A DNA stretch of 61,296 nucleotides from Chromatiales bacterium (ex Bugula neritina AB1). GTDB lineage: Bacteria; Pseudomonadota; Gammaproteobacteria; Granulosicoccales; Granulosicoccaceae. Shown piece after piece: positions 1-8,513 of this stretch (positions are counted from its first letter, which is position 1; each line of letters starts with the position of its first letter). The position numbers and the translations under genes are program-made. The stretch covers positions 1 through 61,296 of the forward strand of contig MDLA01000160.1 in the NCBI GenBank assembly GCA_001730015.1, in the 5' to 3' direction. A model generated the notes under the pieces. That model was not told where the DNA came from. It saw only the letters and a list, made by a program, of their open reading frames with translations, and ran no database searches.

Positions 1-61
1 CGCTATCCGTATCCGTTGTTTCGCTCGGATCGGTCGGGAAGGCGTCATTGATGTCCTCCAC
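1..61 (-). CDS. Partial thrombospondin-type-3 calcium-repeat protein, 5' end only
   Basis: The first 61 bases, read on the minus strand, encode DINDAFPTDPSETTDTDS, the same Asp-rich calcium-binding repeat that opens the gene at 1407-2354. The gene leaves the window to the left. A GTG at 59-61 corresponds to the GTG used for the second copy. It is the 5' end of a second cassette of the same family, because the 245 bases around it are nearly identical to 2294-2538. No signal peptide is seen ahead of it, and an in-frame TAA lies upstream in the matching copy, so this may be a 5'-truncated cassette rather than a functional gene. Confidence 0.55.
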   Translation of the reverse strand, partial: MEDINDAFPTDPSETTDTDS

Positions 62-245
62 TCTGTCGTGATCATCGTCCGGATCTATTAGGATGCCCGT
101 CTCTACAATTCTAGATGGCAGAGCTATTTAATGTAGGAAACGACAGTGCAGTGTCTAGGTCAATTACGCGGACAGATGAACAATTGGCGAGTGATAGTAG
201 TATAAGGCATTTGTACAATTGTATATTTCAAGAATTGACCCCATT
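1..245. repeat. Direct repeat copy A (~245 bp, toxin cassette head)
   Basis: Bases 1-245 match 2294-2538 at a constant offset of 2293 with only scattered substitutions and no obvious indels. The match covers the 5' coding end of the calcium-repeat gene and its upstream leader, and it stops at the motif gaccccatt. The left edge lies outside the window, so the true repeat is longer. The copies share orientation, so the segment between them (Rhs core, tip, candidate immunity gene) could be excised or exchanged by homologous recombination. Confidence 0.9.
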
Positions 246-305
246 TGCTCTACCAAATTTTTCCGAACTCTACCCCCCCCTTTCCCCTATGACTATCTCT
301 ATATT

Positions 306-590
306 TCATATTTCGCCCAACAATTGAAAACACCCCCTATCATCAACGTCAAGATGCAATCCGCTTGCATCTTTAAACGCCACCGGATCATAAAGAAACT
401 CCACACCATCAATAGTAATTATATCTTTCTCGCACAGATTCATTTTTTCATGGAAAGCAACGGAAAAGCGTTTATTATCGCCCATTAATATAGATTCAGT
501 TAAAAGGGAAACAATTGGACTCTCTATATCCATTTTGGAAAAGGCCATTTTCAACCCATTTTTTCCAGCCTCCGTTACACCTTTCAACAT
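306..590 (-). CDS. Small acidic protein, candidate immunity protein for the Rhs tip
   Basis: This 94-residue protein starts with ATG behind an AAAGG ribosome site and lies 16 bases downstream of the Rhs-core gene on the same strand. I recognise no family. It has no signal peptide or membrane segment, so it should be cytosolic. It contains MDIESPIVSLL near the N terminus and an acidic DVDDRG near the C terminus. A small cytosolic protein directly after a short Rhs C-terminal tip is the usual position of the cognate immunity protein in polymorphic toxin systems. That role is inferred from position only. It could also be an unrelated cargo gene. Confidence 0.5.
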   Translation of the reverse strand: MLKGVTEAGKNGLKMAFSKMDIESPIVSLLTESILMGDNKRFSVAFHEKMNLCEKDIITIDGVEFLYDPVAFKDASGLHLDVDDRGCFQLLGEI

Positions 591-606
591 TTCAACCTTT
601 TAACCT

Positions 607-1410
607 TTAGTAAGCACTACAACTTGTATTGTGTGCAGCTGGCGAATCTGCAATATAATGTGGACAAGAAGAATCAAAATAGTTTAACTTTATTCTGACA
701 ACATCTCCCCCTTCACATCTTGCAACACAGACCAAATCATACCTACCCTCACTATTACGCACGCTAGACACCGTTCTTATTGTTTTACAAATTCTACCAC
801 GCGCATCACCATCATCCATAAAATCATCTAGCTCCCAAGGAATTGGAACCGGTATAACTGGATCCAACGGAAAAGTAATAGGCCGGGGTGCAACTGGCGC
901 AACAGGAAATGGGATAGCAATAAGCCCATCTCTGTCAACATTCTTAGACGGGTTACTCAACGCATACCCATAAGTATTAACTCCACCACCCAACCCAATA
1001 GGATCACTCTCTACATACCGCCCCGTTCCCGGATCATACGTCCGAAAATAATTATAATGCAGCCCCGTCTCTCGATCAAAATACTGACCCGGAAATCGCA
1101 GATTCTGCTCCACCTGATTAACCGTCTCCGTCACCGCACCAAACGGATCATATTCTCCTTTCCAAACCACCTGCTGATTACTATCCGTCAGCACCTGTGG
1201 CGTTCCCAGATGATCATTATGAAAATAATACGTCTCTGCCTGTACCGGGTTGCTAAACACCGTCATCAACAACGGCAGCATCACACTTAACGCCCTGGCT
1301 TTTATTCGCATTAACTTCTTCACCACCTTACTTCTCCACTGTCTAATTCCGAGTCCTGCTGTTCGAATTGGCTTCTGCTGCGTGGTGTCTTGTCTCTGTC
1401 GTTGCTTCAT
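607..1410 (-). CDS. Rhs-core protein with short variable C-terminal tip
   Basis: The 267-residue protein has a hydrophobic segment at about residues 41-58 ending in NPVQA, which looks like a signal-peptide cleavage site behind a long basic N-region. Residues 60-163 are the Rhs repeat-associated core, with HNDHLGTP, YDPFG, FPGQYFDRETGLHYNYFRTYDP, GRYVESDPIGL and a final DRDGL. About 104 residues after DRDGL form a different tip: a Pro-rich linker (PFPVAPVAPRPITFP) and a cysteine-containing end. In intact Rhs proteins this core is only the end of a shell of more than 1000 residues, so this is a detached C-terminal cassette. The start codon overlaps the stop of the upstream RTX gene (ATGA), indicating translational coupling. 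The tip matches no toxin I know. Confidence 0.8.
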   Translation of the reverse strand: MKQRQRQDTTQQKPIRTAGLGIRQWRSKVVKKLMRIKARALSVMLPLLMTVFSNPVQAETYYFHNDHLGTPQVLTDSNQQVVWKGEYDPFGAVTETVNQVEQNLRFPGQYFDRETGLHYNYFRTYDPGTGRYVESDPIGLGGGVNTYGYALSNPSKNVDRDGLIAIPFPVAPVAPRPITFPLDPVIPVPIPWELDDFMDDGDARGRICKTIRTVSSVRNSEGRYDLVCVARCEGGDVVRIKLNYFDSSCPHYIADSPAAHNTSCSAY

Positions 1411-2354
1411 GGTGCTGATGCTCCCTCACAACTGCTGATACTGTCTCCGCTTCCCGATCCGCCTTCGCAGTAATCCTCTCCGTTTCCTCCTTTCAGTGTA
1501 TCGTTGCCGCTTCCTCCATATAGCTCATCATCGCCTTTGCCCCCACTGAGCACATCCTGATTCTTGCCGCCTCGGATTTCATCATTTCCTCTGCCGCCTG
1601 CCATCGTGTCGTTACCGCTGTTTCCCTTGAGAACGTCCGCTCCACTTCCTCCATACACGGTATCGTTTCCGTTTCCACCGGCTATATCGTCTGCTCCTGC
1701 TCCTCCGCGTATTCGATCATCTCCTCCATTTCCTTCTACCGTGTCTTTGCCTGCTCCGGCACAGATCACATCTTCACCTCCTCTTCCTCGAATGACGTCT
1801 GCACCTCTTCTACCTACGATCAAATCCACACCGCTGCTACCTTCCAATACATCTGCCTCTGCGGTTCCTACAATTACGTTGCCACTTAACCCGGCCGCTT
1901 CATATACTCCGGCGGACACCTCGGTCAGTTCATAACCATCGCACGTCAGTGCCGCTGCGCTGACACAGACACTGCTCGCATCCAGTGGATCTGCTCCGCA
2001 CTCGATCTCTGTCTCGTCTGATTGTCCGTCGTTGTCGTCGTCCATATCAGCGTTGTTACCTATTCCATCTCCATCGGTGTCCGTGGTTTCATCCGCATTC
2101 AGCGGGAAGGCATCAGCGCTGTCTGCTACCCCGTCGTTATCGTCATCGCTGTCTCTACAGTCGGGCATGCGGTCGCCATCGGTGTCTGTTGACAGGCTTG
2201 AGAACTGCAGGGGATCTGAACCACACGCTATCTCATCTACATCGCTCTGCCCGTCGTTGTCGTCGTCGGTATCGGCGTTATTACCGGTGCCATCGCTATC
2301 CGTATCCGTTGTTTCGCTCGGATCGGTCGGGAAGGCGTCATTGATGTCGTCCAC
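1407..2354 (-). CDS. Calcium-binding protein with TSP3 and RTX repeats
   Basis: The 315-residue acidic protein has two kinds of calcium-binding repeat. Residues 1-115 carry thrombospondin type-3 style units (DTDSDGTGNNADTDDDNDG, DSDDDNDGVADSADAFP). After a linker with Cys residues, roughly residues 155-305 carry glycine-rich RTX nonapeptides of the GGxGxDxUx type (GGAGADDIAGGNGNDTVYGG). Such proteins normally leave the cell through a type I system, but the C-terminal signal is not evident. The listed start is GTG, and upstream in frame there is no signal peptide before a TAA, so the protein may be a 5'-truncated remnant. It overlaps the Rhs-core gene by four bases. The long open frames opposite it are antisense shadows. 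Confidence 0.75.
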   Translation of the reverse strand: MDDINDAFPTDPSETTDTDSDGTGNNADTDDDNDGQSDVDEIACGSDPLQFSSLSTDTDGDRMPDCRDSDDDNDGVADSADAFPLNADETTDTDGDGIGNNADMDDDNDGQSDETEIECGADPLDASSVCVSAAALTCDGYELTEVSAGVYEAAGLSGNVIVGTAEADVLEGSSGVDLIVGRRGADVIRGRGGEDVICAGAGKDTVEGNGGDDRIRGGAGADDIAGGNGNDTVYGGSGADVLKGNSGNDTMAGGRGNDEIRGGKNQDVLSGGKGDDELYGGSGNDTLKGGNGEDYCEGGSGSGDSISSCEGASAP

Positions 2355-2538
2355 TCCGTCGTGATCATCGTCCAGATCTTTTAGGATGCCTGTCTCTACA
2401 AATCTAGATGGCAGAGCTATTTAATGTAGGAAACGGCAGTGCAGTGTCGAGGTCAATTACGCGGACAGATGAACAATTGGCGAGTGATGATAGTATAAAG
2501 CGTTTGTATAATTGTATATTTCAAGATTTGACCCCATT
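2294..2538. repeat. Direct repeat copy B (~245 bp, toxin cassette head)
   Basis: This is the second copy of the segment at 1-245, in the same orientation. It spans the beginning of the calcium-repeat gene and its leader and ends at gaccccatt, after which the two loci diverge completely. The short plus-strand frames starting MAELFNVGN in both copies are antisense to the leader and are conserved only because the repeat is. Confidence 0.9.
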
Positions 2539-2683
2539 AGCTTCCCTTCGGAGTATACGAATTACCTGCTTAATCCGATGCGACGACAATGTCATGTCGT
2601 CGCAGTTACATTGCGCTACAGCCGCGGTGTAGTTGAGTTTAGCCTAGAAAATGTAATAATTTAGAGCTAACCAAAAAATCACT

Positions 2684-5116
2684 TTATGCCGTGCGGGTTT
2701 CAGGCCAGCTGCCAACACTTTGAAAATACTCTGTAGACTCTATTTGATCATTGTATTCGAGCAGATTGCCTACCTTAGAAACCAGCACCTCTCGGACTTC
2801 CTGTGGAGACGTAAAGAAGAATTCTTTCCGAACGTTCGCATGATTTAATCGTCGATTTGCAAAATGTTGATGAAGTTCGCTCTCAAGCTGCACAGCATCT
2901 TCAGAAAAATATAGGCAGTGCACGTCGAAGCGGAATGGTACTGAAGCAGCACCGAGCTCGATCACTCGGTCCATTGGATCTAGTCGACGGGTAAGTCCAA
3001 TTTTTACAACACCGTCGCCGAATGCTCCTTTGTTGGAAATAACGTAAACATACCCGGCCCTGACATTAGCAATCCGATAGTCGTTTTCTTCAATGGCAAT
3101 GTCGATTTCCCGTAGTTTCTCTTGAAGCCCTTCATCGATTTCGCCTGCTTGCTCAAGGGATTGAAGCGCATTGATCAAATGGCATCTTTCTTTTTCAAGT
3201 TTTACTCTTCGCGCAGCGAGTTCCGCCTCAGCACGTTTTTCCTCTCGTAAGCGCTCTCTCTCTTCCCTCGCAGCTTCCTTCTCCTCTTGCTTTTTCACTA
3301 GGTAGTCCGCGGTAAGCTCGAGTTCATCGATCTGAAGCGCGTGGTACGCCTCGCTGACATGCATTTCCATCATTGAACCCAGCTTGGATATCTTATTCTT
3401 TGTTTTGTTAACTCTTTTCTTGGCAGTGACAACATTTCCCGCCCTGAGTGACTTGATACAGCTATCAGCTTGGGAGTTATATGCCAACAGCATAAGCGTT
3501 CCCAAGTCTTTGCACATCTTCTTGCCCCGGGCAAGAGAATTATCGTACATAAAATGCTCAGATGCTTCGATAGCTGTACCTGCCTTCACCATACTTGACT
3601 TAGCTACACTAATCTGTGCTAATCGACTTTTATAATCCACTGCATTTTCTAGCGGATGGTGATAACGATAAATACCCACTGATTGAAGAACCTGCTCGTC
3701 GCTAAGTACCGCGACTTCCATATCGTCAGCCGGACTTGCCAGTTGTTCTAAAAGCCGTGCATTCTCATTCTTAAGACTTTCAATTATCGATTGTTGCGAA
3801 TACTGTGTCGCCTGACTTGATGGTTGCTCTGAGATCTCCTGCAGGTTTACGCTTGAGGGCTCAAAGCTTTGTTGCATGCCAGAGCGTCGTACGCCTGACG
3901 CTTTTATTGACTTTAGACCGTGGGGGTTGGTAGATACTGAAGCTCCCATACGATCAAGTGTGGCGTCAGGGCTTATAAGCGCTAGATCCAGTTGACTAAA
4001 CGACCGACGATCGGTACCGACGGCTACGAATACAAAATGCGCATGCTGACCAGTTGCAGGATCAGTGGCCTCTGTCGAAACCTGAAGATCAATCGTTTTT
4101 ATGATTTCTCTCCGATCAGCTTCAAATATTTCGTGCAGTGAACGTATTGCGACCTGGCGCACTGCACTTGCATACTGCTCCCGCATGGCTTTTGCTGACA
4201 AATCGGTTGATTTTATTTCGTCAGTCGCCTTTACGTATTTATAACTTTTTATTGATGGGATGGATTCTGGTGGTGGAACTAATACCCTAAGCTGTAGCTC
4301 CGATAGCTTACTTGAATAAACAAATTCTCGTGTGACCTGAAACTCATCTGGATATACCGAGTTGTTTAATACTAGGCGAATATACTCTTCGACAGATTGC
4401 TCACCCCCTTCGTTCAGGCCTTGAATCATCTGATCTATCTGGCCAACCACCAATTCTTTGTGTTCCTTATGCTGCGACCGTTTTTTCTCTAGTTCATGTA
4501 GACGATGATCTTCCCGAATTCGCCAGTCGTGGTACAAGCGTTCACGAGCTAGCTCATTTTCATCACACTGCCGGTGCCAGTCCTGAAGTATCTCCTGAAA
4601 TTTCCGTTTTGCGGCGGTTACTCGCCGTTCGTATCTTCCTTTGCCAAATAGAGCTGATAATCCGCTCGGTGGCTGGGGCATTTTGCCCCGAGGACGAGGT
4701 GGATCCTCTATTGTTGCAGGAGGGGGCGTGGCCAGTTCCAGATCAGCGTGGCGTAAAGGCACTTGTTCCGCCTGCATCCGCATGAGAGTCAGATCAATAT
4801 AGTCATCAACTTCAAGGGTAGACTGAAGAATGTTGTTTAGTTCATCGGCGCTGCTCTGCAGGCCGGCGTTCAAGGACTCGACGTGCGACTCCATTGAAGC
4901 GATATGAGCCGCTTTCGCTTCTTTCTCCAGCTGTTTCCTTTCTGCTGCTTCAGCTTTGATAAGTCGTTGTTGAAGTCGCTCTTCTTCCCTCCGCGCCCTC
5001 TCTTCTTCCCTCTCAATTGCGCGGCGTTCTTGTTCTGCAGCCTTTTGAGCCCTAATAACTGCTTTCTCTGCTTTCTTTATCTCCCGAAGCCACGCACCAA
5101 CAAAATCCCTAGCCAT
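2684..5116 (-). CDS. Coiled-coil DUF4041 / GIY-YIG (T5orf172, MUG113-like) protein, candidate defence nuclease
   Basis: This is an 810-residue cytosolic protein. Residues 12-75 are a charged coiled coil (EREEERARREEERLQ). Residues ~255-400 resemble the central region of proteins annotated as restriction-system proteins (IKSYKYVKATDEIKS, TEATDPATGQ). Residues ~435-660 fit DUF4041, ending in a second charged helix. The last ~110 residues are a T5orf172/MUG113 domain of the GIY-YIG superfamily: GYVYVISN, VKIGLTRR, ESELHQHF and KEFFF are the expected motifs. GIY-YIG domains cut DNA, and DUF4041-T5orf172 proteins are common in phage and defence islands. It stands alone between Rhs remnants. The defence role is inference; the domains are recognised from motifs. 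Confidence 0.7.
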   Translation of the reverse strand: MARDFVGAWLREIKKAEKAVIRAQKAAEQERRAIEREEERARREEERLQQRLIKAEAAERKQLEKEAKAAHIASMESHVESLNAGLQSSADELNNILQSTLEVDDYIDLTLMRMQAEQVPLRHADLELATPPPATIEDPPRPRGKMPQPPSGLSALFGKGRYERRVTAAKRKFQEILQDWHRQCDENELARERLYHDWRIREDHRLHELEKKRSQHKEHKELVVGQIDQMIQGLNEGGEQSVEEYIRLVLNNSVYPDEFQVTREFVYSSKLSELQLRVLVPPPESIPSIKSYKYVKATDEIKSTDLSAKAMREQYASAVRQVAIRSLHEIFEADRREIIKTIDLQVSTEATDPATGQHAHFVFVAVGTDRRSFSQLDLALISPDATLDRMGASVSTNPHGLKSIKASGVRRSGMQQSFEPSSVNLQEISEQPSSQATQYSQQSIIESLKNENARLLEQLASPADDMEVAVLSDEQVLQSVGIYRYHHPLENAVDYKSRLAQISVAKSSMVKAGTAIEASEHFMYDNSLARGKKMCKDLGTLMLLAYNSQADSCIKSLRAGNVVTAKKRVNKTKNKISKLGSMMEMHVSEAYHALQIDELELTADYLVKKQEEKEAAREERERLREEKRAEAELAARRVKLEKERCHLINALQSLEQAGEIDEGLQEKLREIDIAIEENDYRIANVRAGYVYVISNKGAFGDGVVKIGLTRRLDPMDRVIELGAASVPFRFDVHCLYFSEDAVQLESELHQHFANRRLNHANVRKEFFFTSPQEVREVLVSKVGNLLEYNDQIESTEYFQSVGSWPETRTA

Positions 5117-5262
5117 CTTACCTTCCCGCTGCTCACTTACAATAATTACTCAGGGGGATTGTGGCACATCAGACCCGGCGAAAATACACGCAAAATTTGC
5201 ACAACAAAGCTTCGGTCGGCCAGAACTACTGCCAAGATGTTGGCAACAAGAGAGGTGTGATT

Positions 5263-5720
5263 TCAGTAGGGCGCAATATTTAACAATATTTTTAAATTCT
5301 TTTTTTGAAATACCGGCGATCTCATCGCGGTTATTGCTGCAGAAGGGGAGTTACCCGTTGGTAATTTACTGCTCGGTTGACCTTCATCGATTACAGACCC
5401 CATACATTCATTGAGTGGCGGGGAGAATGACTGGAGGAGGCATGCTGAAAAATAAGTCTCTCCGGAGACACTCTCCAAACGATGACTGCCGCTACCGTAC
5501 TGATAATTCTCACTTTGCCCATCACGTGCAAACGACAATCGATTGCTTATCGGATCATATCCGTAGGTATCTTCTCCATAGTTGCCTGTGGCAAAGTTGA
5601 GTCGATCAAAATCGTCGCAGATAAATTGCTGACTGAGGTCTGTATCTACACTATCTATTATTGCGGTTATTTTGTTCACGGCTCTATAGGCAATTCCCTT
5701 GGCAAAGACTGATCCATCAG
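5263..5720 (-). pseudogene. Rhs YD-repeat fragment
   Basis: On the minus strand the reading frame from about 5720 to 5440 encodes DGSVFAKGIAYRAVNKIT, GNYGEDTYGYDPISNRLS and YGSGSHRLESVSG, all typical of the YD-repeat shell of Rhs proteins. An in-frame TAG just upstream removes the rest of the shell. After GETYFS the frame stops resembling Rhs, suggesting a frameshift or rearrangement. It ends at a stop near 5263. This is a decayed piece of a much larger rhs gene, and with the Rhs-core cassette at 607-1410 it marks the region as a broken Rhs locus. Confidence 0.7.
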
Positions 5721-6345
5721 TGATGGTTTTCTACACGGTGATTCTGATCGAAGACCCGGGTTCGCTCTATCCCGTTGCCTAGAACCAACTAACCGGACAG
5801 CCATTCTAATAAACGAGAAAAATGTCGAACAAAGGAAATACCTCAACCTCATGGGAATTCGTTAACAGGGCTGTCCTGTTACTGCGTTAGTGGGTTTTCC
5901 AATCCTGATGCGTTTAAAGACCTCATTTTCCTGACCGTAGGTGACCTTGACATTACTGCGCAAATTCCGCCCAAATTTCGTACAACATAAATTAAGTTCT
6001 ACGACTGCTATCACAGACTGGATGTGTATTCATGCCATTGCAGATTCCATATATAGCCAATTTTTACCATTGTGGCACTTATTGAAAACGGCCACTCCGT
6101 CATTTTTCGAAAAAGTACAGTATCACGAGCAATTGTAATATTTGTCCGAACTCAGATTGACATCGCAAGCAGACTCGATCAAACAACGCAGAACTACTCA
6201 CTTTTCTCAGCCTGGAAACATAATCCATGTAGCGCTGTAGCCTCAACATATGCTCAATACGCAGTATACGAATGCCCTAGTCCGTTCACTTAAAGAGCAG
6301 ATTTGATATAATCACCTTCCTTTGCAGAAATAAGGTTAGAGAGCA
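5721..6345. other. Gene-free stretch upstream of the secreted propeller protein
   Basis: No convincing gene was found in these 625 bases on either strand. The short open frames lack recognisable motifs and ribosome sites. The last ~50 bases are AT-rich and should hold the promoter and ribosome site of the gene at 6346. Part of the stretch may be further degenerate Rhs locus. Confidence 0.5.
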
Positions 6346-7428
6346 TTGAGTATTCTACAGACAACTCGCGTAGCGCTATTTCTCTCAATTATATTTGGCG
6401 GCTCTTCCTACGCCGCTGAGCTGTGCAGCCCGGATGCAATCGACCCTGATGGCGACGGTTGGGGCTGGGAGAACGGGAAATCTTGCAAGATCGGTGAGCT
6501 GAAACCAGCACACCCAGATTGCCAGAGTCCGAATTCAGATCCGGATGGTGATGGCTTCGGATGGGAAAACAATGCCACCTGCAAAGTTGGCGGTAGTGAG
6601 CCCATAGTACCTGGCGACAGTTACGAAACTGCCCTCCCGATCCTGTTTGACTCGCTAGTATCTGCGAATATGACAGGCGCAGATACACATTACTTTAAAG
6701 TCGAAGTACCGGAATCTACTGCCTATTCTGTTACAACAAATTTCGACCCGAATGGTGAAATTGACGTAACTATCAACACGGGCAATTCCACTCCTACTAT
6801 TTTTAATTCAAACTTCCAGGACAATTTTGACACCACCCCCAAAGGTTGCTTGTCTACTGGAACGCACTACATCAAAATCGACAGATACTATTTTTCAACA
6901 TTCAACAATATTAACTACAAGTTCACGCTAAATACAGCAGCCATGAGTTGCAAGGATCCCGTTACACAAATTGCCTTGCCGGATAGTTCCGCTAACGAGG
7001 TTGTCTATGGCAACGATACCGTATACTACTCGGACTATGAAGATATAAGAGCAGTGGATGCCACTGGCTCAGAAATCTGGAATTACCGCCTGAATTACCA
7101 ATACGCACGCGAGCTCACCCCGCTCTCCGACGGAACACTCGCGTTTTTCCTTGACGACAACGTACTGAACTTGCTTGATCCGCTTGGACAACTAAAGTGG
7201 AGTGTAACCATTGGATCAAATCGCGGGAGTACGTCCGAGATAATCGAGAGTGAGAACTCACTACTGGTCGGCATGTCAGGAACGCTCTACTCAATCGCAA
7301 AGGCCGACGGAAGCATTCGGTGGGGTTACACCTACTCTTCAAACGGCTACAACATCAGAATCCAAACGATAGAAAATAACAAGGTAGTCCTGATAAAAAA
7401 CAAGGATATTTTAGTATTCGACGATTAA
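6346..7428 (+). CDS. Secreted protein with DPDGDGxGWEN repeats and PQQ-like beta-propeller
   Basis: This 360-residue exported protein probably starts at TTG (6346), with a purine-rich site (aaggttagag) just upstream. The signal peptide ends near SSYA-AE. Two copies of an Asp/Trp-rich motif follow (DPDGDGWGWENGKSCKIG, then DPDGDGFGWENNATCKVG). I recall this motif as linker repeats in secreted polysaccharide-active proteins of marine gammaproteobacteria. Residues ~90-200 look like a pre-peptidase C-terminal (PPC) beta-sandwich. Residues ~205-360 form three to four PQQ/WD-like blades (AVDATGSEIWNYRL, LLDPLGQLKWSV, SIAKADGSIRWGY). A full propeller needs more blades, so the C terminus may be shortened or may oligomerise. 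Function unknown. Confidence 0.65.
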   Translation: MSILQTTRVALFLSIIFGGSSYAAELCSPDAIDPDGDGWGWENGKSCKIGELKPAHPDCQSPNSDPDGDGFGWENNATCKVGGSEPIVPGDSYETALPILFDSLVSANMTGADTHYFKVEVPESTAYSVTTNFDPNGEIDVTINTGNSTPTIFNSNFQDNFDTTPKGCLSTGTHYIKIDRYYFSTFNNINYKFTLNTAAMSCKDPVTQIALPDSSANEVVYGNDTVYYSDYEDIRAVDATGSEIWNYRLNYQYARELTPLSDGTLAFFLDDNVLNLLDPLGQLKWSVTIGSNRGSTSEIIESENSLLVGMSGTLYSIAKADGSIRWGYTYSSNGYNIRIQTIENNKVVLIKNKDILVFDD

Positions 7429-7429
7429 A

Positions 7430-7481
7430 ATATGCCATCAGCCGTAGGTTAAGCTGACAATCATTTATCCAGAAGGCATAT
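7430..7481. terminator. Possible bidirectional terminator between convergent genes
   Basis: ATATGCC (7430-7436) pairs with GGCATAT (7475-7481), with an inner CAGC/GCTG pair, and runs of A and T flank the stem. It lies between the convergent propeller gene and the agmatinase gene. The loop is large, so the call is tentative. Confidence 0.3.
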
Positions 7482-7510
7482 CAGATTATGAATACAGTAC
7501 CATCAACCGC

Positions 7511-8464
7511 CTAGGCAATTTTATCGAGTCGCTTTTTGCGAAGACATATAAAATCAAGCAGCAATGAAGCCGCGGCCAATGCGGTAATTTCTGCATGATC
7601 ATACGCAGGTGCGACCTCGACCAGATCCATCCCTACAAAATCTATATTTTCAAGCCCTCTGATAATCGTTTGCGCCTGCCAGGTGCTTAAGCCACCACAA
7701 ACCGGCGTACCGGTTCCCGGAGCAAAAGCCGGATCCAGTCCATCGATGTCAAAGGTCAGATAGGCAACGGAATCACCGACAACATTTTCAATAGCGTCAA
7801 TCGTTGCCGGGACACCATTTATATGAACACTATTCGCATCAAAAATAGTACACCCGTGAGTGCTGCTGTTCATCGTTCTTATACCAACCTGAATTGATCT
7901 TTCAGCATTGATCAAGCCTTCATTAATGGCGTGATAAAACATAGAACCGTGATCAATACGTTTGTCCGGCTCAGCCCAGGTATCGGAATGGGCATCCACC
8001 TGTATCAGTGCCAGTGGACCGTGTTTTTCGGCGTGTGCTTTGATCAATGGGTAGGAAACGGAATGGTCTCCGCCCATAGAAATCAGAAACGGTGTCTGAT
8101 CGATTATGGATTTCGCCTGCTGATAGATTGCATCAATAATTGACTGCGGATACCCGTGATCAAAATAACAGTCTCCGTAGTCCACCATTTGCAGAGTCTC
8201 GAATGGATCGAAACCCCATGGCCAGGGGCCACCGTCCCAGGCAAGATTAGTTGAAGCCGACCGTATTGCACGCGGGCCGAATCGCGCACCCGGTCGATTA
8301 GTCACAGATAGATCATAAGGGATTCCCCAGGTGGCGATATCGCTGCCAGACAAATCGCGCGAGTAAACCCGTCGGAACAGGCTGAGTATGCCGGAATAAG
8401 TGGGTTCGTATCCCATCGGGTCGGTTTTGGCAGCATTAATCGCCAAATCAATATTTTCGGTCAT
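7511..8464 (-). CDS. speB: Agmatinase-family ureohydrolase
   Basis: This 317-residue Mn-dependent ureohydrolase has the full family signature: GGDHS, DAHSD and DIDGLDPAFAPGTG provide the His and Asp ligands of the binuclear manganese site. The substrate-loop region HGSMF is also present. Length is typical of agmatinase (about 300-320). Agmatinase splits agmatine into putrescine and urea. Close relatives act on guanidinobutyrate or other guanidino acids, and sequence reading alone cannot separate them. It is a single gene, convergent with the propeller protein, with an interspersed repeat directly upstream. Confidence 0.85.
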   Translation of the reverse strand: MTENIDLAINAAKTDPMGYEPTYSGILSLFRRVYSRDLSGSDIATWGIPYDLSVTNRPGARFGPRAIRSASTNLAWDGGPWPWGFDPFETLQMVDYGDCYFDHGYPQSIIDAIYQQAKSIIDQTPFLISMGGDHSVSYPLIKAHAEKHGPLALIQVDAHSDTWAEPDKRIDHGSMFYHAINEGLINAERSIQVGIRTMNSSTHGCTIFDANSVHINGVPATIDAIENVVGDSVAYLTFDIDGLDPAFAPGTGTPVCGGLSTWQAQTIIRGLENIDFVGMDLVEVAPAYDHAEITALAAASLLLDFICLRKKRLDKIA

Positions 8465-8513
8465 GCATTGCTCCTGAGCTTTAGACTACGGCCATTCTAA
8501 ACGAGTTTCGCCT

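Noticed and set aside
230..245. gaccccatt boundary of the 245-base repeat as an IS200/RAYT-type end
   Set aside because: A similar motif is familiar near such transposases, but no transposase or second end is seen here.
115..327. Plus-strand frame MAELFNVGN..., also present at 2408-2632
   Set aside because: It is antisense to the repeated leader of the calcium-repeat gene. The frame is shared only within the 245-base repeat, and the two products diverge completely after it.
1564..2364. Long plus-strand open frames rich in Ser, Pro and Arg
   Set aside because: They are antisense to the RTX/TSP3 repeats, whose repetitive codons keep the opposite frames open.
5221..5330. Minus-strand frame reading NNRDEIAGISKKEFKNIVKY beyond the Rhs fragment
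   Set aside because: It looked protein-like but continues into a low-quality Cys-rich stretch and matches nothing I can name. It is too weak to call a gene.
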